Source: Streptomyces sp. col6
GTDB lineage: Bacteria; Actinomycetota; Actinomycetes; Streptomycetales; Streptomycetaceae
Reading direction: 5' to 3'
Length of the DNA: 38,812 bases
NCBI RefSeq assembly: GCF_008042035.1
Contig: NZ_RDBL01000014.1
Location: forward strand, 289,174-327,985
Shown here: positions 31,633 to 38,812 of the stretch, piece after piece
Layout of the letters: each line of letters begins with the position of its first letter
How positions within the stretch are numbered: position 1 is the stretch's first letter
Program-made: the position numbers and the translations under genes
Notes under the pieces: model-generated
Told to the model about the DNA's origin: nothing
Database searches by the model: none
What the model saw: the letters and a program-made list of their open reading frames with translations, nothing else

Positions 31633-33763
31633 GCGCGGTGCCCTCCGCCGCCAGCAGCACGCGGTCCGGGCGGATCGGCAGCTCCCGGTGGCGTACCCCG
31701 GTCGCGTGCCACACGGCGTTCGCGATCGCGGCGGCGACGCCCACGATGCCGATCTCGCCGATGCCCTTAATGCCGACGGGGTCGCCGGGCACCTGGTCGT
31801 CCACCCAGTCCGCCTCGATGAGCGGCACGTCGGCGTGGGCGGCGACGTGGTATCCGGCGAGGTCGGCGTTGACATGGCCGCCGGTCGCCGCGTCGCGGAC
31901 GGCCTCCTCGTGGAGCGCCATGGACAGCCCCCAGGTCATGCCGCCGATGAGCTGGCTGCGGGCGGTGAGCGGGTTGACGATGGTGCCCGCGGCGAAGATG
32001 CCCAGCAGGCGGCGGGCGCGTACCTCGCCGGTGGTGACGTCGACGGCGACCTCGGCGAACTGCGCGCCGAACGAGTGCCGTTCCTGCTGCGGAAGGGCGG
32101 CGATGGCGTCTTCGGTGTCCGAACGGGCGGTGATCCCCTCGGGCGGGATGCCACCGCCCAGGGCCAGCCGTTCGCGCACGTCGGCCGCCGCGAGCCGCAC
32201 CGCCCAGCCCCAGGAGCGCGTCCCGGTGGAGCCGCCGGCGATCATCGCGTGGCCCAGGTCGCTGTCGCCGATGCGCACCTGGACGCGGTCCGGGCCCACC
32301 TGGAGCGCGTCGGCGGCGACGAGCGTCATGGCGGTGCGGGCTCCGGTGCCGATGTCCGCCGCGTTGATCCGTACGGTGAAGGTGCCGTCTGCCTCGGCGG
32401 TCACGGCTGCGGTGGAGCGGCCGACGCCCGAGGGGTAGGAGGCGGCGGCGGTCCCGGTGCCGAGCAGCCAGCGGCCCTCGCGGCGCAGACCGGGGCGCGG
32501 GTCGCGGTCCGCCCAGCCGAACCTGCGGGCGCCCTCCTCGAAGCAGGCGAGCACGTTGCGGCTGCTGAACGGCAGGCCCGAGACGGGGCCGGTGGCGGGT
32601 TCGTTGCGTGCCCGCAGCGCGATGGGGTCCACACCGCACTTCACGGCGAGTTCGTCGAGCGCCGATTCGATGGCGAAGGAGCCGGGTGCCTCGCCGGGGG
32701 CGCGCATCCAGGTGGGCGTCGGCACGTCGAGCCGCAGGACGCGGTGCCGGGTGCGGTGCGCCTCGGCGTCGTAGAGGACGCGGCCGAGCACGGCGCTCGT
32801 CTCGACGAACTCGTGCACGGTGGAGGTGAGGTTCAGCGCCTCGTGGTCGAAGGCGCGCAGCCGGCCGTCGGCGTCCGCGGCGACCCTGATCCGCTGGGCG
32901 GTGGGGCTGCGGTAGCCGACGAGCGAGAACATCTGACGACGCGTCATAACAACCCGTACGGGCCGGTGCAGGATGGTGGTCGCCATGACGGCGGCGACCT
33001 GGTGGGCGCTCAGCCCCTTCGATCCGAAGGCGCCGCCGATGTGTTCGGAGCGGACCCGCACCGATGCGGGATCCAGGGAGAAGAGCTGGGCCAGTTCCCC
33101 GGCGACCCAGCCGCTGCCCTGGTTGGAGTCGACGACGTCGAGCCGGCCGTCGTCCCAGCGGGCGGTCGCGGCATGCGGCTCCATCGAGCAGTGGTGTTCC
33201 TCCGGGGTGGTGTACTCCTCGTCCACCACGAAGGCCGCACCGTCGATCCGCTCCTGTACGTCCCCCCTGACCGCGTCGGCCGTCACCATCGGGGAGTCCT
33301 CGGGCCGGTACGCGTCCTCGCGCCCGGCGCGGAACGCCACGTCGTGCGGTTCCTCCTCGTAGGTGACGACGAGCGCTTCCGCCGCCTCCCTGGCCTGCTC
33401 GGGCGTCTCGGCCACCACGAGCGCGACCGGCCAGCCGACGAACGGCACCCGGTCGTGCTGGAAGAGTCCGACGACCGGGTTGGGCCGTCCCAGCATGCCC
33501 ACGTAGCCGGTGTCGACGCGCGGGGCGTTCCCGTGGTGCAGCACGGCGAGCACGCCCGGCAGGGCGAGCACGGGCTCGTCCGCCACGGCGGTGACGCGTC
33601 CCCGGGCGACCGTGGAGAGCACGAGCCAGCCGTGGGCGAGCCGGGCGAAGGGAATCTCGCCGGCGTAACGGGCTGCGCCGGTGACCTTGTCGCGGCCCTC
33701 CACCCGGGTGCGGCCGGCGCCCACGGCTCCCGTGGCGGCGTTCGTGCCGGTCGTCGTGGTCAT
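31625..33763 (-). CDS. Molybdenum hydroxylase, large (Mo-cofactor) subunit, PaoC-like
   Basis: A 712-residue xanthine-oxidase-family catalytic subunit. It has the start RVEGRDKVTGAARYAGEI, the cofactor-binding blocks IGGAFGSKG and PTPTWMRAPGEAPGSFAIESALDELA, the block AADIGTGARTAMTLVAADAL, and the catalytic glutamate block KGIGEIGIVGVAAAIANAV near the end. The overall set of subunits (a FAD subunit with extra cysteines plus XdhC) points to the PaoABC aldehyde-oxidoreductase branch rather than xanthine dehydrogenase. No Tat signal is present, so the enzyme is likely cytoplasmic, unlike E. coli PaoABC. The ATG overlaps the FAD-subunit stop codon (ATGA). Confidence 0.92.
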   Translation of the reverse strand: MTTTTGTNAATGAVGAGRTRVEGRDKVTGAARYAGEIPFARLAHGWLVLSTVARGRVTAVADEPVLALPGVLAVLHHGNAPRVDTGYVGMLGRPNPVVGLFQHDRVPFVGWPVALVVAETPEQAREAAEALVVTYEEEPHDVAFRAGREDAYRPEDSPMVTADAVRGDVQERIDGAAFVVDEEYTTPEEHHCSMEPHAATARWDDGRLDVVDSNQGSGWVAGELAQLFSLDPASVRVRSEHIGGAFGSKGLSAHQVAAVMATTILHRPVRVVMTRRQMFSLVGYRSPTAQRIRVAADADGRLRAFDHEALNLTSTVHEFVETSAVLGRVLYDAEAHRTRHRVLRLDVPTPTWMRAPGEAPGSFAIESALDELAVKCGVDPIALRARNEPATGPVSGLPFSSRNVLACFEEGARRFGWADRDPRPGLRREGRWLLGTGTAAASYPSGVGRSTAAVTAEADGTFTVRINAADIGTGARTAMTLVAADALQVGPDRVQVRIGDSDLGHAMIAGGSTGTRSWGWAVRLAAADVRERLALGGGIPPEGITARSDTEDAIAALPQQERHSFGAQFAEVAVDVTTGEVRARRLLGIFAAGTIVNPLTARSQLIGGMTWGLSMALHEEAVRDAATGGHVNADLAGYHVAAHADVPLIEADWVDDQVPGDPVGIKGIGEIGIVGVAAAIANAVWHATGVRHRELPIRPDRVLLAAEGTARA

Positions 33764-34752
33764 CGGGCGGCCTCCTCGGCGAGTTGGGTGAGCACGGCCA
33801 CGACGAGGTTGCGCATCAGCGTCACCTTGTAGCGGTTCTCGGGCAGCGGCCGCGCTGCGGCGAGTTCGGCGTCCGCCGCCGCGGCGAACGCGGCCGCGTC
33901 GGCCGGGCCGCCGGTCAGCGCCCGTTCGGCGGTGAGCGCCCGCCACGGCCGGGAGGCGACGGCCCCGAACGCGAGGCGCACGTCGCGCACGGTGCCGTCG
34001 CGTACGTCGAGCGCCGCGGCGACCGAGCCGATCGCGAACGCGTACGAGGCGCGCTCGCGCACCTTGCGGTAGCGGGAGCGCGCGGCGGCGGATGCGGGCG
34101 GCAGCGCGACACCGGTGATCACGGCACCGGCGGGCAGCGCGGTCTCGATGTGCGGCGTGTCGCCCACCGGCAGGTAGAACGCCTCGACCGGCAGCTCCCC
34201 CGGCCCGTCCGCCGTTTCGTAGAGGACGACCGCGTCGAACGCCGCGAGCGCGACCGCCATGTCGGAGGGATGGGTGGCGACGCAGTGCTCGGACGCGCCG
34301 AGGATGGCGTGGTTGCGGTGCTCCCCCGCGATGGCGGGGCAACCGCTGCCGGGCGTGCGCTTGTTGCAGGGTTTGCCGAGATCCGCGAAGTATCCGCAGC
34401 GGGTGCGCTGGAGCAGGTTTCCGCCGACGGTGGCCATGTTGCGCAGCTGCCCGGAGGCTCCGGCGAGCAGCGCCTGCGCGAGGGCCGGGTAGTGGCGGCG
34501 TACGCCGGGGTGGGCGGCCACGTCGCTGTTGCTGACCGTCGCGCCGATGCGCAGCCCGCCGTCCGGTGTGGACTCGACGCGGTCGAGCGGGAGTTCCCGT
34601 ACGTCGACGAGGAGGCTGGGGCGTTCCACACCGGCCTTCATCAGGTCGACGAGGTTGGTGCCGCCACCGAGCAGCCGGGCGCCGGGGTCGGCACCGAGCA
34701 GGGCGACCGCTCCGGCGACGTCGTGAGCCCGTTCGTAACCGAACTCCCTCAT
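33760..34752 (-). CDS. Molybdenum hydroxylase, FAD subunit with 4Fe-4S-type cysteines (PaoB-like)
   Basis: A 330-residue FAD-binding subunit. LLGGGTNLVDLMKAG and ATVGGNLLQ are the FAD-binding motifs of the CoxM/PaoB family. Four cysteines (119, 129, 138, 157), set in RCGYFADLGKPCNK, PGSGCPA and SEHCVATHPSD, match the extra 4Fe-4S cluster known in E. coli PaoB and absent from ordinary xanthine dehydrogenases. It passes electrons between the 2Fe-2S subunit and the final acceptor. Start and stop codons overlap both neighbours by 4 nt (ATGA). Confidence 0.92.
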   Translation of the reverse strand: MREFGYERAHDVAGAVALLGADPGARLLGGGTNLVDLMKAGVERPSLLVDVRELPLDRVESTPDGGLRIGATVSNSDVAAHPGVRRHYPALAQALLAGASGQLRNMATVGGNLLQRTRCGYFADLGKPCNKRTPGSGCPAIAGEHRNHAILGASEHCVATHPSDMAVALAAFDAVVLYETADGPGELPVEAFYLPVGDTPHIETALPAGAVITGVALPPASAAARSRYRKVRERASYAFAIGSVAAALDVRDGTVRDVRLAFGAVASRPWRALTAERALTGGPADAAAFAAAADAELAAARPLPENRYKVTLMRNLVVAVLTQLAEEAAR

Positions 34753-35306
34753 GCGACCGGCTCCTTGACCTCGTTCGCGACGTTCTCGGCGGCGCGGGCG
34801 ACCGCCTGCACGATCTGTGTGTAGGCCCCGCAGCGGCACAGGTTGCCGCTCATCCGCTCACGGATCTCCTCGGCGGTGAGCGCGGGCGCCCCGGCCTCGG
34901 GCCGTACGTCCTCGGTCACCGCGCTGGGCAGTCCCGCGGCGTGTTCCTCGATGACCGCGATGGCGGAGCAGATCTGGCCCGGGGTGCAGTAGCCGCACTG
35001 GTATCCGTCGAGATCCAGGAACGCCTGCTGCACGGGGTGCAGCCGGTCGCCGTCCGCGACGCCTTCGATGGTCGTGATCTCGCGTCCTTCGGCGGCCACC
35101 GCGAGTTGCAGGCAGGCCACTGCCCGGCGGCCGTCGAGCAGCACCGTGCAGGCGCCGCACTGGCCGTGGTCACAGCCCTTCTTGGTGCCGGTCAGATCGA
35201 GGCGTTCGCGTAATGCGTCGAGCAGTGTGGTGCGGTGGTCGACGGGCAGCGTGTATTTTTCGCCATTGATGTGCAGGGTGATGGCACTGGACGTCGAGCG
35301 GGCCAT
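34749..35306 (-). CDS. Molybdenum hydroxylase, 2Fe-2S subunit (PaoA-like)
   Basis: A 185-residue small subunit with two 2Fe-2S clusters. The ferredoxin-type set is Cys45, Cys50, Cys53 and Cys65 (KKGCDHGQCGACTV and VACLQ). The second set is Cys104, Cys107, Cys157 and Cys159 (CGYCTPGQ and NLCRCGAY). It is the first gene of the operon. The ATG at 35306 is preceded by AAAGAAGG. Unlike the E. coli counterpart it has no Tat signal. Confidence 0.95.
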   Translation of the reverse strand: MARSTSSAITLHINGEKYTLPVDHRTTLLDALRERLDLTGTKKGCDHGQCGACTVLLDGRRAVACLQLAVAAEGREITTIEGVADGDRLHPVQQAFLDLDGYQCGYCTPGQICSAIAVIEEHAAGLPSAVTEDVRPEAGAPALTAEEIRERMSGNLCRCGAYTQIVQAVARAAENVANEVKEPVA

Positions 35307-35448
35307 GATCAGCCTTCTTTCGCATTGCTTGGGCGCGTCGAAAGCGACGGTGCGGGGCCGGTGCGGGAGGCGGAGAGCGCGGCGTGCGTGTGGGGGCCGA
35401 GGGATGCCGGTCGGTCAAGTGGCCTGATCCGGCGTTGCGATGGAGGAA

Positions 35449-35497
35449 AGCGGACAGTTGTCCGCTTGGTTGTCGAACCTAACGGACGACTGTCCGG
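35449..35497. promoter_or_regulatory. Palindromic operators between the molybdenum-hydroxylase operon and TetR gene
   Basis: AAGCGGACA (35449-35457) and TGTCCGCTT (35460-35468) form a 9-2-9 palindrome. A weaker related one, CGGAC-N4-GTCCG, lies at 35484-35497, about 32 bp away. Both contain GGAC/GTCC half-sites and sit between the divergent starts, so they are the likely sites of the adjacent TetR regulator. Confidence 0.65.
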
Positions 35498-35539
35498 TGA
35501 GCAAGGCCGTCCCCGGCCGTGGCTCGGGAGGGGGAAAGC

Positions 35540-36166
35540 GTGCGGGACGCGAGGAGCACACCCACGCGCCCGGACGCGCAGCGCAATCGCGAGCGCATCC
35601 TGGCCGTCGCGCTCGCCGAGCTGACGCGGGCCGCGGACACCCCGGTGAGCGTGATCGCGAAGAAGGCGGGCGTCGGCCAGGGCACTTTCTACCGCAACTT
35701 CCCGCACCGCGAGGCGCTGGTCCTGGAGGTCTACCGGTACGAGATGCAGCAGGTCGCCGACACGGCCGCCCAGCTTCTCGACGACCGCCCGGCGGACCAG
35801 GCCCTGCGCGAGTGGATGGACCGCCTTGCCCGGTACGCCATGGCGAAGGCGGGCCTGGGGGACGCCCTGCGCGCGGCGACCAGTGGGCACGGCAGCCTGG
35901 CGCAGGTCGGCCACGGTCCGGTGACCGAGGCCGTCACGCTCCTGCTGGAGGCCAACGAGACGGCGGGCACCATCCGCCCCGGCGTGACGCCCGACGACTT
36001 CTTCCTCGCCATAGCCGGTCTCTGGCAGCTCGACCCGCACAGCGACTGGCAGCCCCGCGCCGCCCGCCTCTTCGACCTGGTGACGGACGGACTGCGGGCG
36101 GGCGCGGGCGGGGACCCGGGCATCGAACACATGCGCCGTCACCCGGATCAACGGTTCCCCGGCTAG
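35540..36166 (+). CDS. TetR-family regulator of the molybdenum-hydroxylase operon
   Basis: A 208-residue regulator with the helix-turn-helix at about residues 15-60 (RNRERILAVALAELT, then VIAKKAGVGQGTFYRNFPHREAL) and a helical sensor domain. The GTG at 35540 is favoured because GGGAGGGGG lies just upstream; an in-frame GTG at 35519 is possible. It is divergent from the 2Fe-2S gene with a strong palindrome between them and most likely represses both until an aldehyde or related compound binds. Its stop codon overlaps that of the convergent VWA gene in CTAG (36163-36166). Confidence 0.88.
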   Translation: MRDARSTPTRPDAQRNRERILAVALAELTRAADTPVSVIAKKAGVGQGTFYRNFPHREALVLEVYRYEMQQVADTAAQLLDDRPADQALREWMDRLARYAMAKAGLGDALRAATSGHGSLAQVGHGPVTEAVTLLLEANETAGTIRPGVTPDDFFLAIAGLWQLDPHSDWQPRAARLFDLVTDGLRAGAGGDPGIEHMRRHPDQRFPG

Positions 36167-37392
36167 CCGATGTTGACGACGCGCGCCCAGGCGGGCGGCG
36201 CGTCCGGTACGTAGTCGGGGTCCTCCTCGTCCCAGGACGCCCTGTCCGGCCGGTCGAACAGGCCCACCACCGTCCGGCACGCCGGCTGGGCCGAGGGCCA
36301 CGGGGTCTGCCCGTCGGTGAGCGCCACGACGACATCGGGCCGGGGGTGCGTCCGCAGGGCCCTGTCGAAGCCCTTACGCAGATCCGTTCCGCCGCCGCCC
36401 ACCAGTGGGATGCCCTCCGCGCGGCACAGCGGATGCACGACCCGGGCGGCGGCGTCGCAGGACAGGACCGTGACCAGGTCCCGGCGCCCGCCGACCGCCC
36501 GGGTGATCGCGGCCACCTCCAGCAGCGCGCTGCCCAGCTCCGCGTCGCTGACCGAGCCCGAGGTGTCGATGACCACGGACACCCGCGGTGGCCGGCGCCG
36601 CAGGCTCGGCAGGACGACCCCGGGCAGGCTCGCCGACCGGCGCGACGGACGCCCGTACGAGTAGTCGTCGCCCGCGCCGGGGCCCGAGGCCGCCGACCGG
36701 AGGGCGGCGCCCAGCAGGTCGCGCCATGCCTGGGGCGGGTGGAACGCCTCCTCGGCCCAGCGCTTCCACGCCTTCGGCGCCCGGCCCGGCCGGCCGGTGA
36801 TGCCCTGGGCCACCCGGAAACGCACCGCGTCGCGTTCCTGCTCGCTGAGCCCGTGCGCCCCGTCGGGACCGAGGTCCCACGCCCGGTCGAGGCCGTCCGA
36901 GCCGCTGCCGCAGTCCAGCCAGGCGAACTCCGCGGTGTGGCGCCCGAGCCGGAAGTGGCGCAGGTACTCCTCCATCAGCTTCCCCTCCGGGAGCCCCAGG
37001 GGCTCGGGCAGCACCACCGCGTCGGGGGCGACCAGCCCGTCCCCGTACACGTCGTCGTTGATCTCGCAGTCGGCCGCGATGTTCATGCGCAGGCGCTCGG
37101 CGGCACCGGTCAGCCCGTGTTCGCGCGCGTACCGGTCACTGCGCCCATGGTGGTCGCGCAGCAGATGCGACACCTCGTGCACCCACGCCCCGGCAAGCTC
37201 CTCCACGGGGGTCCGGTCGACGAACCACGGCGAGACGTAGCACCGCCAGTGCCGGTCGACGGCCATCGTCGGGACGCGCCGCGACTCGACCACGTGCAGG
37301 GCGAACAGCGCCGTCGCCAGGTAGGGGCGGGCCCTGACGGCCTGCAGCCGGGCGGCGAAGAGCCGGTCGAGGTCCAGCTCGCCCCCGGTCAC
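36163..37392 (-). CDS. HExxH/VWA-domain protein (DUF2201-like)
   Basis: A 409-residue protein with two parts. Residues 60-130 hold a metallopeptidase-like motif (WVHEVSHLLRDHH; His72 and His76 of HExxH) followed by NIAADCEIND, where the aspartate or glutamate could be a third ligand. Residues 268-409 are a von Willebrand A domain with the metal-ion-dependent adhesion site DTSGS (276-280), GGGGTDL and ALTDGQ. It starts at a GTG overlapping the stop codon of the MoxR gene by 4 nt, so the two proteins are made together. MoxR-VWA pairs act as chaperone-like systems that load cofactors or remodel complexes; what this pair acts on is unknown. The longer open frame upstream is overlap with the ATPase gene. 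Confidence 0.85.
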   Translation of the reverse strand: MTGGELDLDRLFAARLQAVRARPYLATALFALHVVESRRVPTMAVDRHWRCYVSPWFVDRTPVEELAGAWVHEVSHLLRDHHGRSDRYAREHGLTGAAERLRMNIAADCEINDDVYGDGLVAPDAVVLPEPLGLPEGKLMEEYLRHFRLGRHTAEFAWLDCGSGSDGLDRAWDLGPDGAHGLSEQERDAVRFRVAQGITGRPGRAPKAWKRWAEEAFHPPQAWRDLLGAALRSAASGPGAGDDYSYGRPSRRSASLPGVVLPSLRRRPPRVSVVIDTSGSVSDAELGSALLEVAAITRAVGGRRDLVTVLSCDAAARVVHPLCRAEGIPLVGGGGTDLRKGFDRALRTHPRPDVVVALTDGQTPWPSAQPACRTVVGLFDRPDRASWDEEDPDYVPDAPPAWARVVNIG

Positions 37393-38651
37393 CGGCCGCC
37401 CTTGGTCGCCGCGACGGCGCGGGCCGCCGCTTCCTCGGCGCGCCGTGACAGCGATACGACTCCGGCCAGCGCCCCGATCGACGCGGGCACGTCCCACTCC
37501 TCCTGCCTGAGCGCGGCGAGGGTGGTCGCCGGTACGACGACCAGATCGGGCGCTCCCGTCTCCACCGCGCGGACCAGCAGCGACCATGCCGCGTCCCAGC
37601 GCGCCCGGTCCGGGCGTTTGCGCACCGCGGCGACCACCCCGTCGAGCACCGCCTGCCGCAGGTCTCCCCGCTCGGGGAGCACGGCGCTCGCAGGATCGGC
37701 GAGGAGCTCCTCCGGGTCCGGGAGGTCCATCCGGTCGATGGCGGCGAGCAGTTCCAGTCCCGGTCCGTCCCCCACAGCGCCCCTGACCAGCAGCGAGAGC
37801 ACATCACGGGAGACACCGGACGCGGTCGCGAAGGCGATCAGGGTCAGGGTCATGTCCCAGCTCCGGGGCGACGGCCAGGCGCCGCCCCTGCGGGTCTCGC
37901 TGCCGGGCAGCCGGTGGACGAGCGCGGGGCGGGCCGCGAGGAGGCCGCACACCGCGCGGCGGGCGAAGCCGACGGCCTCGGCGAGCCGTTCGGGCCGGAG
38001 ACGGGGCAGGGTCGCCCGGGGCCAGGTCCCGCCCAGTCCGCGCACCACGACGTCCTGGTCGTGGGCCCACTGCAGATGGACGAACCGGTTGGCCAGCGGC
38101 GGGCTCAGCTCCCAGCCGTCGGCCGCCGACGACCGGGGGTTGGCCGCGGCCACGATACGTACACCGGGCGGCAGTTGGAGGGCCCCGACGCGCCGTTCGA
38201 GTACGAGACGGAGGAGGGCCGCCTGCACGGCGGGCGGGGCCGTGGACAGTTCGTCGAGGAACAGCAGGCCACGCCCCGCGCGGACGAGACGCACCGCCCA
38301 GTCGGGCGGAGCCATCGGGACGCCCTGCTCCGCCGGGTCGTCCCCGACGACCGGCAGGCCGGAGAAGTCCGACGGCTCGTGCACGCTGGCGATCACCGTG
38401 GTGAGGGGCAGGCCGAGGTCATCGGCGAGCTGGGTCAGGGCCGCGGTCTTGCCGATGCCCGGCTCGCCCCACAGGAGGACGGGCAGGTCGGCCGCGACAG
38501 CCAGCGTCAGGGCCTCCAGCTGGGTGTCGGGGCGCGCTTCGGTCGTCGTGTCACGCAGCAGGGCCATGAGCATCCCGGCGATGTCGAGCTGGGAGGCCGG
38601 GGACGGGGCGCCCGGAGAGCGGGCCGGGGCGGAGGGAGCGTGCAGGGACAT
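37389..38651 (-). CDS. MoxR-type AAA+ ATPase
   Basis: A 420-residue AAA+ ATPase with Walker A GEPGIGKT (62-69), Walker B LLFLDE (129-134), a sensor-like block RIVAAANPRSSAADGWELSPPLANRF, and a helical C-terminal lid. This is the layout of MoxR-family ATPases that work with VWA-domain partners. The partner is the co-translated downstream gene. The ATG at 38651 has AAGGTGAT upstream. No signal peptide or membrane segment is seen. Nothing beyond the pair indicates the client. Confidence 0.88.
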   Translation of the reverse strand: MSLHAPSAPARSPGAPSPASQLDIAGMLMALLRDTTTEARPDTQLEALTLAVAADLPVLLWGEPGIGKTAALTQLADDLGLPLTTVIASVHEPSDFSGLPVVGDDPAEQGVPMAPPDWAVRLVRAGRGLLFLDELSTAPPAVQAALLRLVLERRVGALQLPPGVRIVAAANPRSSAADGWELSPPLANRFVHLQWAHDQDVVVRGLGGTWPRATLPRLRPERLAEAVGFARRAVCGLLAARPALVHRLPGSETRRGGAWPSPRSWDMTLTLIAFATASGVSRDVLSLLVRGAVGDGPGLELLAAIDRMDLPDPEELLADPASAVLPERGDLRQAVLDGVVAAVRKRPDRARWDAAWSLLVRAVETGAPDLVVVPATTLAALRQEEWDVPASIGALAGVVSLSRRAEEAAARAVAATKGGR

Positions 38652-38812
38652 CAGTCATCACCTTGTCGTTCGTGGTGGTTTCATGGCGGAGCAGGAAGTG
38701 CCGGTTCCCCGTGCGAGGGAGACCGGGATGGGGCGCGGGGCGGGACGCACCCGTCAGCGGGCCTCCGCCCGGCGCGGGCGCGAGCGGCGGTCACGGGGGC
38801 GCGGTGGGCCGG

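Noticed and set aside
30995..33832. Long plus-strand open frame (945 codons) opposite the molybdenum-hydroxylase genes
   Set aside because: Pure antisense shadow of genes with clear catalytic motifs; no recognisable domain.
38685..38812. Plus-strand frame open to the window end (starts MAEQEVPVPRARE)
   Set aside because: Only about 42 codons, very arginine-rich, no ribosome site or motif; it cannot be supported as a gene.

Overview
The window looks like chromosomal DNA of a Streptomyces or close relative. It has very high GC, frequent GTG starts, tight ATGA/GTGA start-stop overlaps, and actinobacterial families such as an AA10 LPMO, an XRE-TPR regulator and a cysteine leader peptide. No rRNA, tRNA, CRISPR array, transposase or phage gene was seen. 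All function calls come from motifs and recalled family knowledge, not searches.

Layout. 0.07-2.8 kb (minus strand): an Lrp/AsnC regulator, a secreted AA10 lytic polysaccharide monooxygenase with two DasR-like (dre) sites in its promoter, and a secreted M64-type zinc peptidase. 3.0-4.5 kb (plus): an XRE-TPR regulator. 4.7-15.1 kb: a rearranged block. The N-terminal part of a FUSC-family membrane protein (plus, about 4.7-5.2 kb) is separated from its C-terminal part (minus, 14.06-15.04 kb). Between them lie a CUT1 sugar ABC operon lacking almost all of its second permease, its LacI regulator, a BNR-repeat protein, uracil-DNA glycosylase, an interrupted BadF/GlcNAc-kinase-like gene, a CbiX-like gene and a lactonase-family beta-propeller. 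15.1-23.9 kb: a sulfur-scavenging locus. It contains a peptide-type ABC operon with a truncated ATPase, preceded by a cysteine-type leader peptide, then a ROK regulator, an alkylsulfatase-type TauD/AtsK dioxygenase and a formylglycine sulfatase. 23.9-27 kb: an MFS exporter, a quinone oxidoreductase and a TetR regulator. 27-30.5 kb: two tandem ABC-F proteins, the first behind a short leader ORF with mutually exclusive hairpins. 30.5-36.2 kb: a PaoABC/XdhC-type molybdenum hydroxylase operon and a divergent TetR with palindromic operators between them. 36.2-38.65 kb: a MoxR AAA+ ATPase and a HExxH/VWA protein.

The most unusual signal is structural. Undoing an inversion of about 5.18-15.09 kb would bring the two FUSC pieces back together in one orientation. 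It would also leave a second-permease remnant and the truncated ATPase facing each other, so sequence was also lost. One junction carries a perfect 51-bp inverted copy of FUSC sequence. Inside the block the kinase gene is broken by a perfect 138-bp inverted copy of the 5' end of the neighbouring CbiX-like gene. These could be recent template-switch rearrangements or chimeras of amplification or assembly; the sequence alone cannot decide.

The most interesting regulatory signals are the cysteine leader peptide before the ABC operon, a second cysteine-containing candidate leader before tauD, the ABC-F attenuator, two CGAA-N3-TTCG operators at the LacI/sugar transporter pair, and the dre sites of the LPMO.
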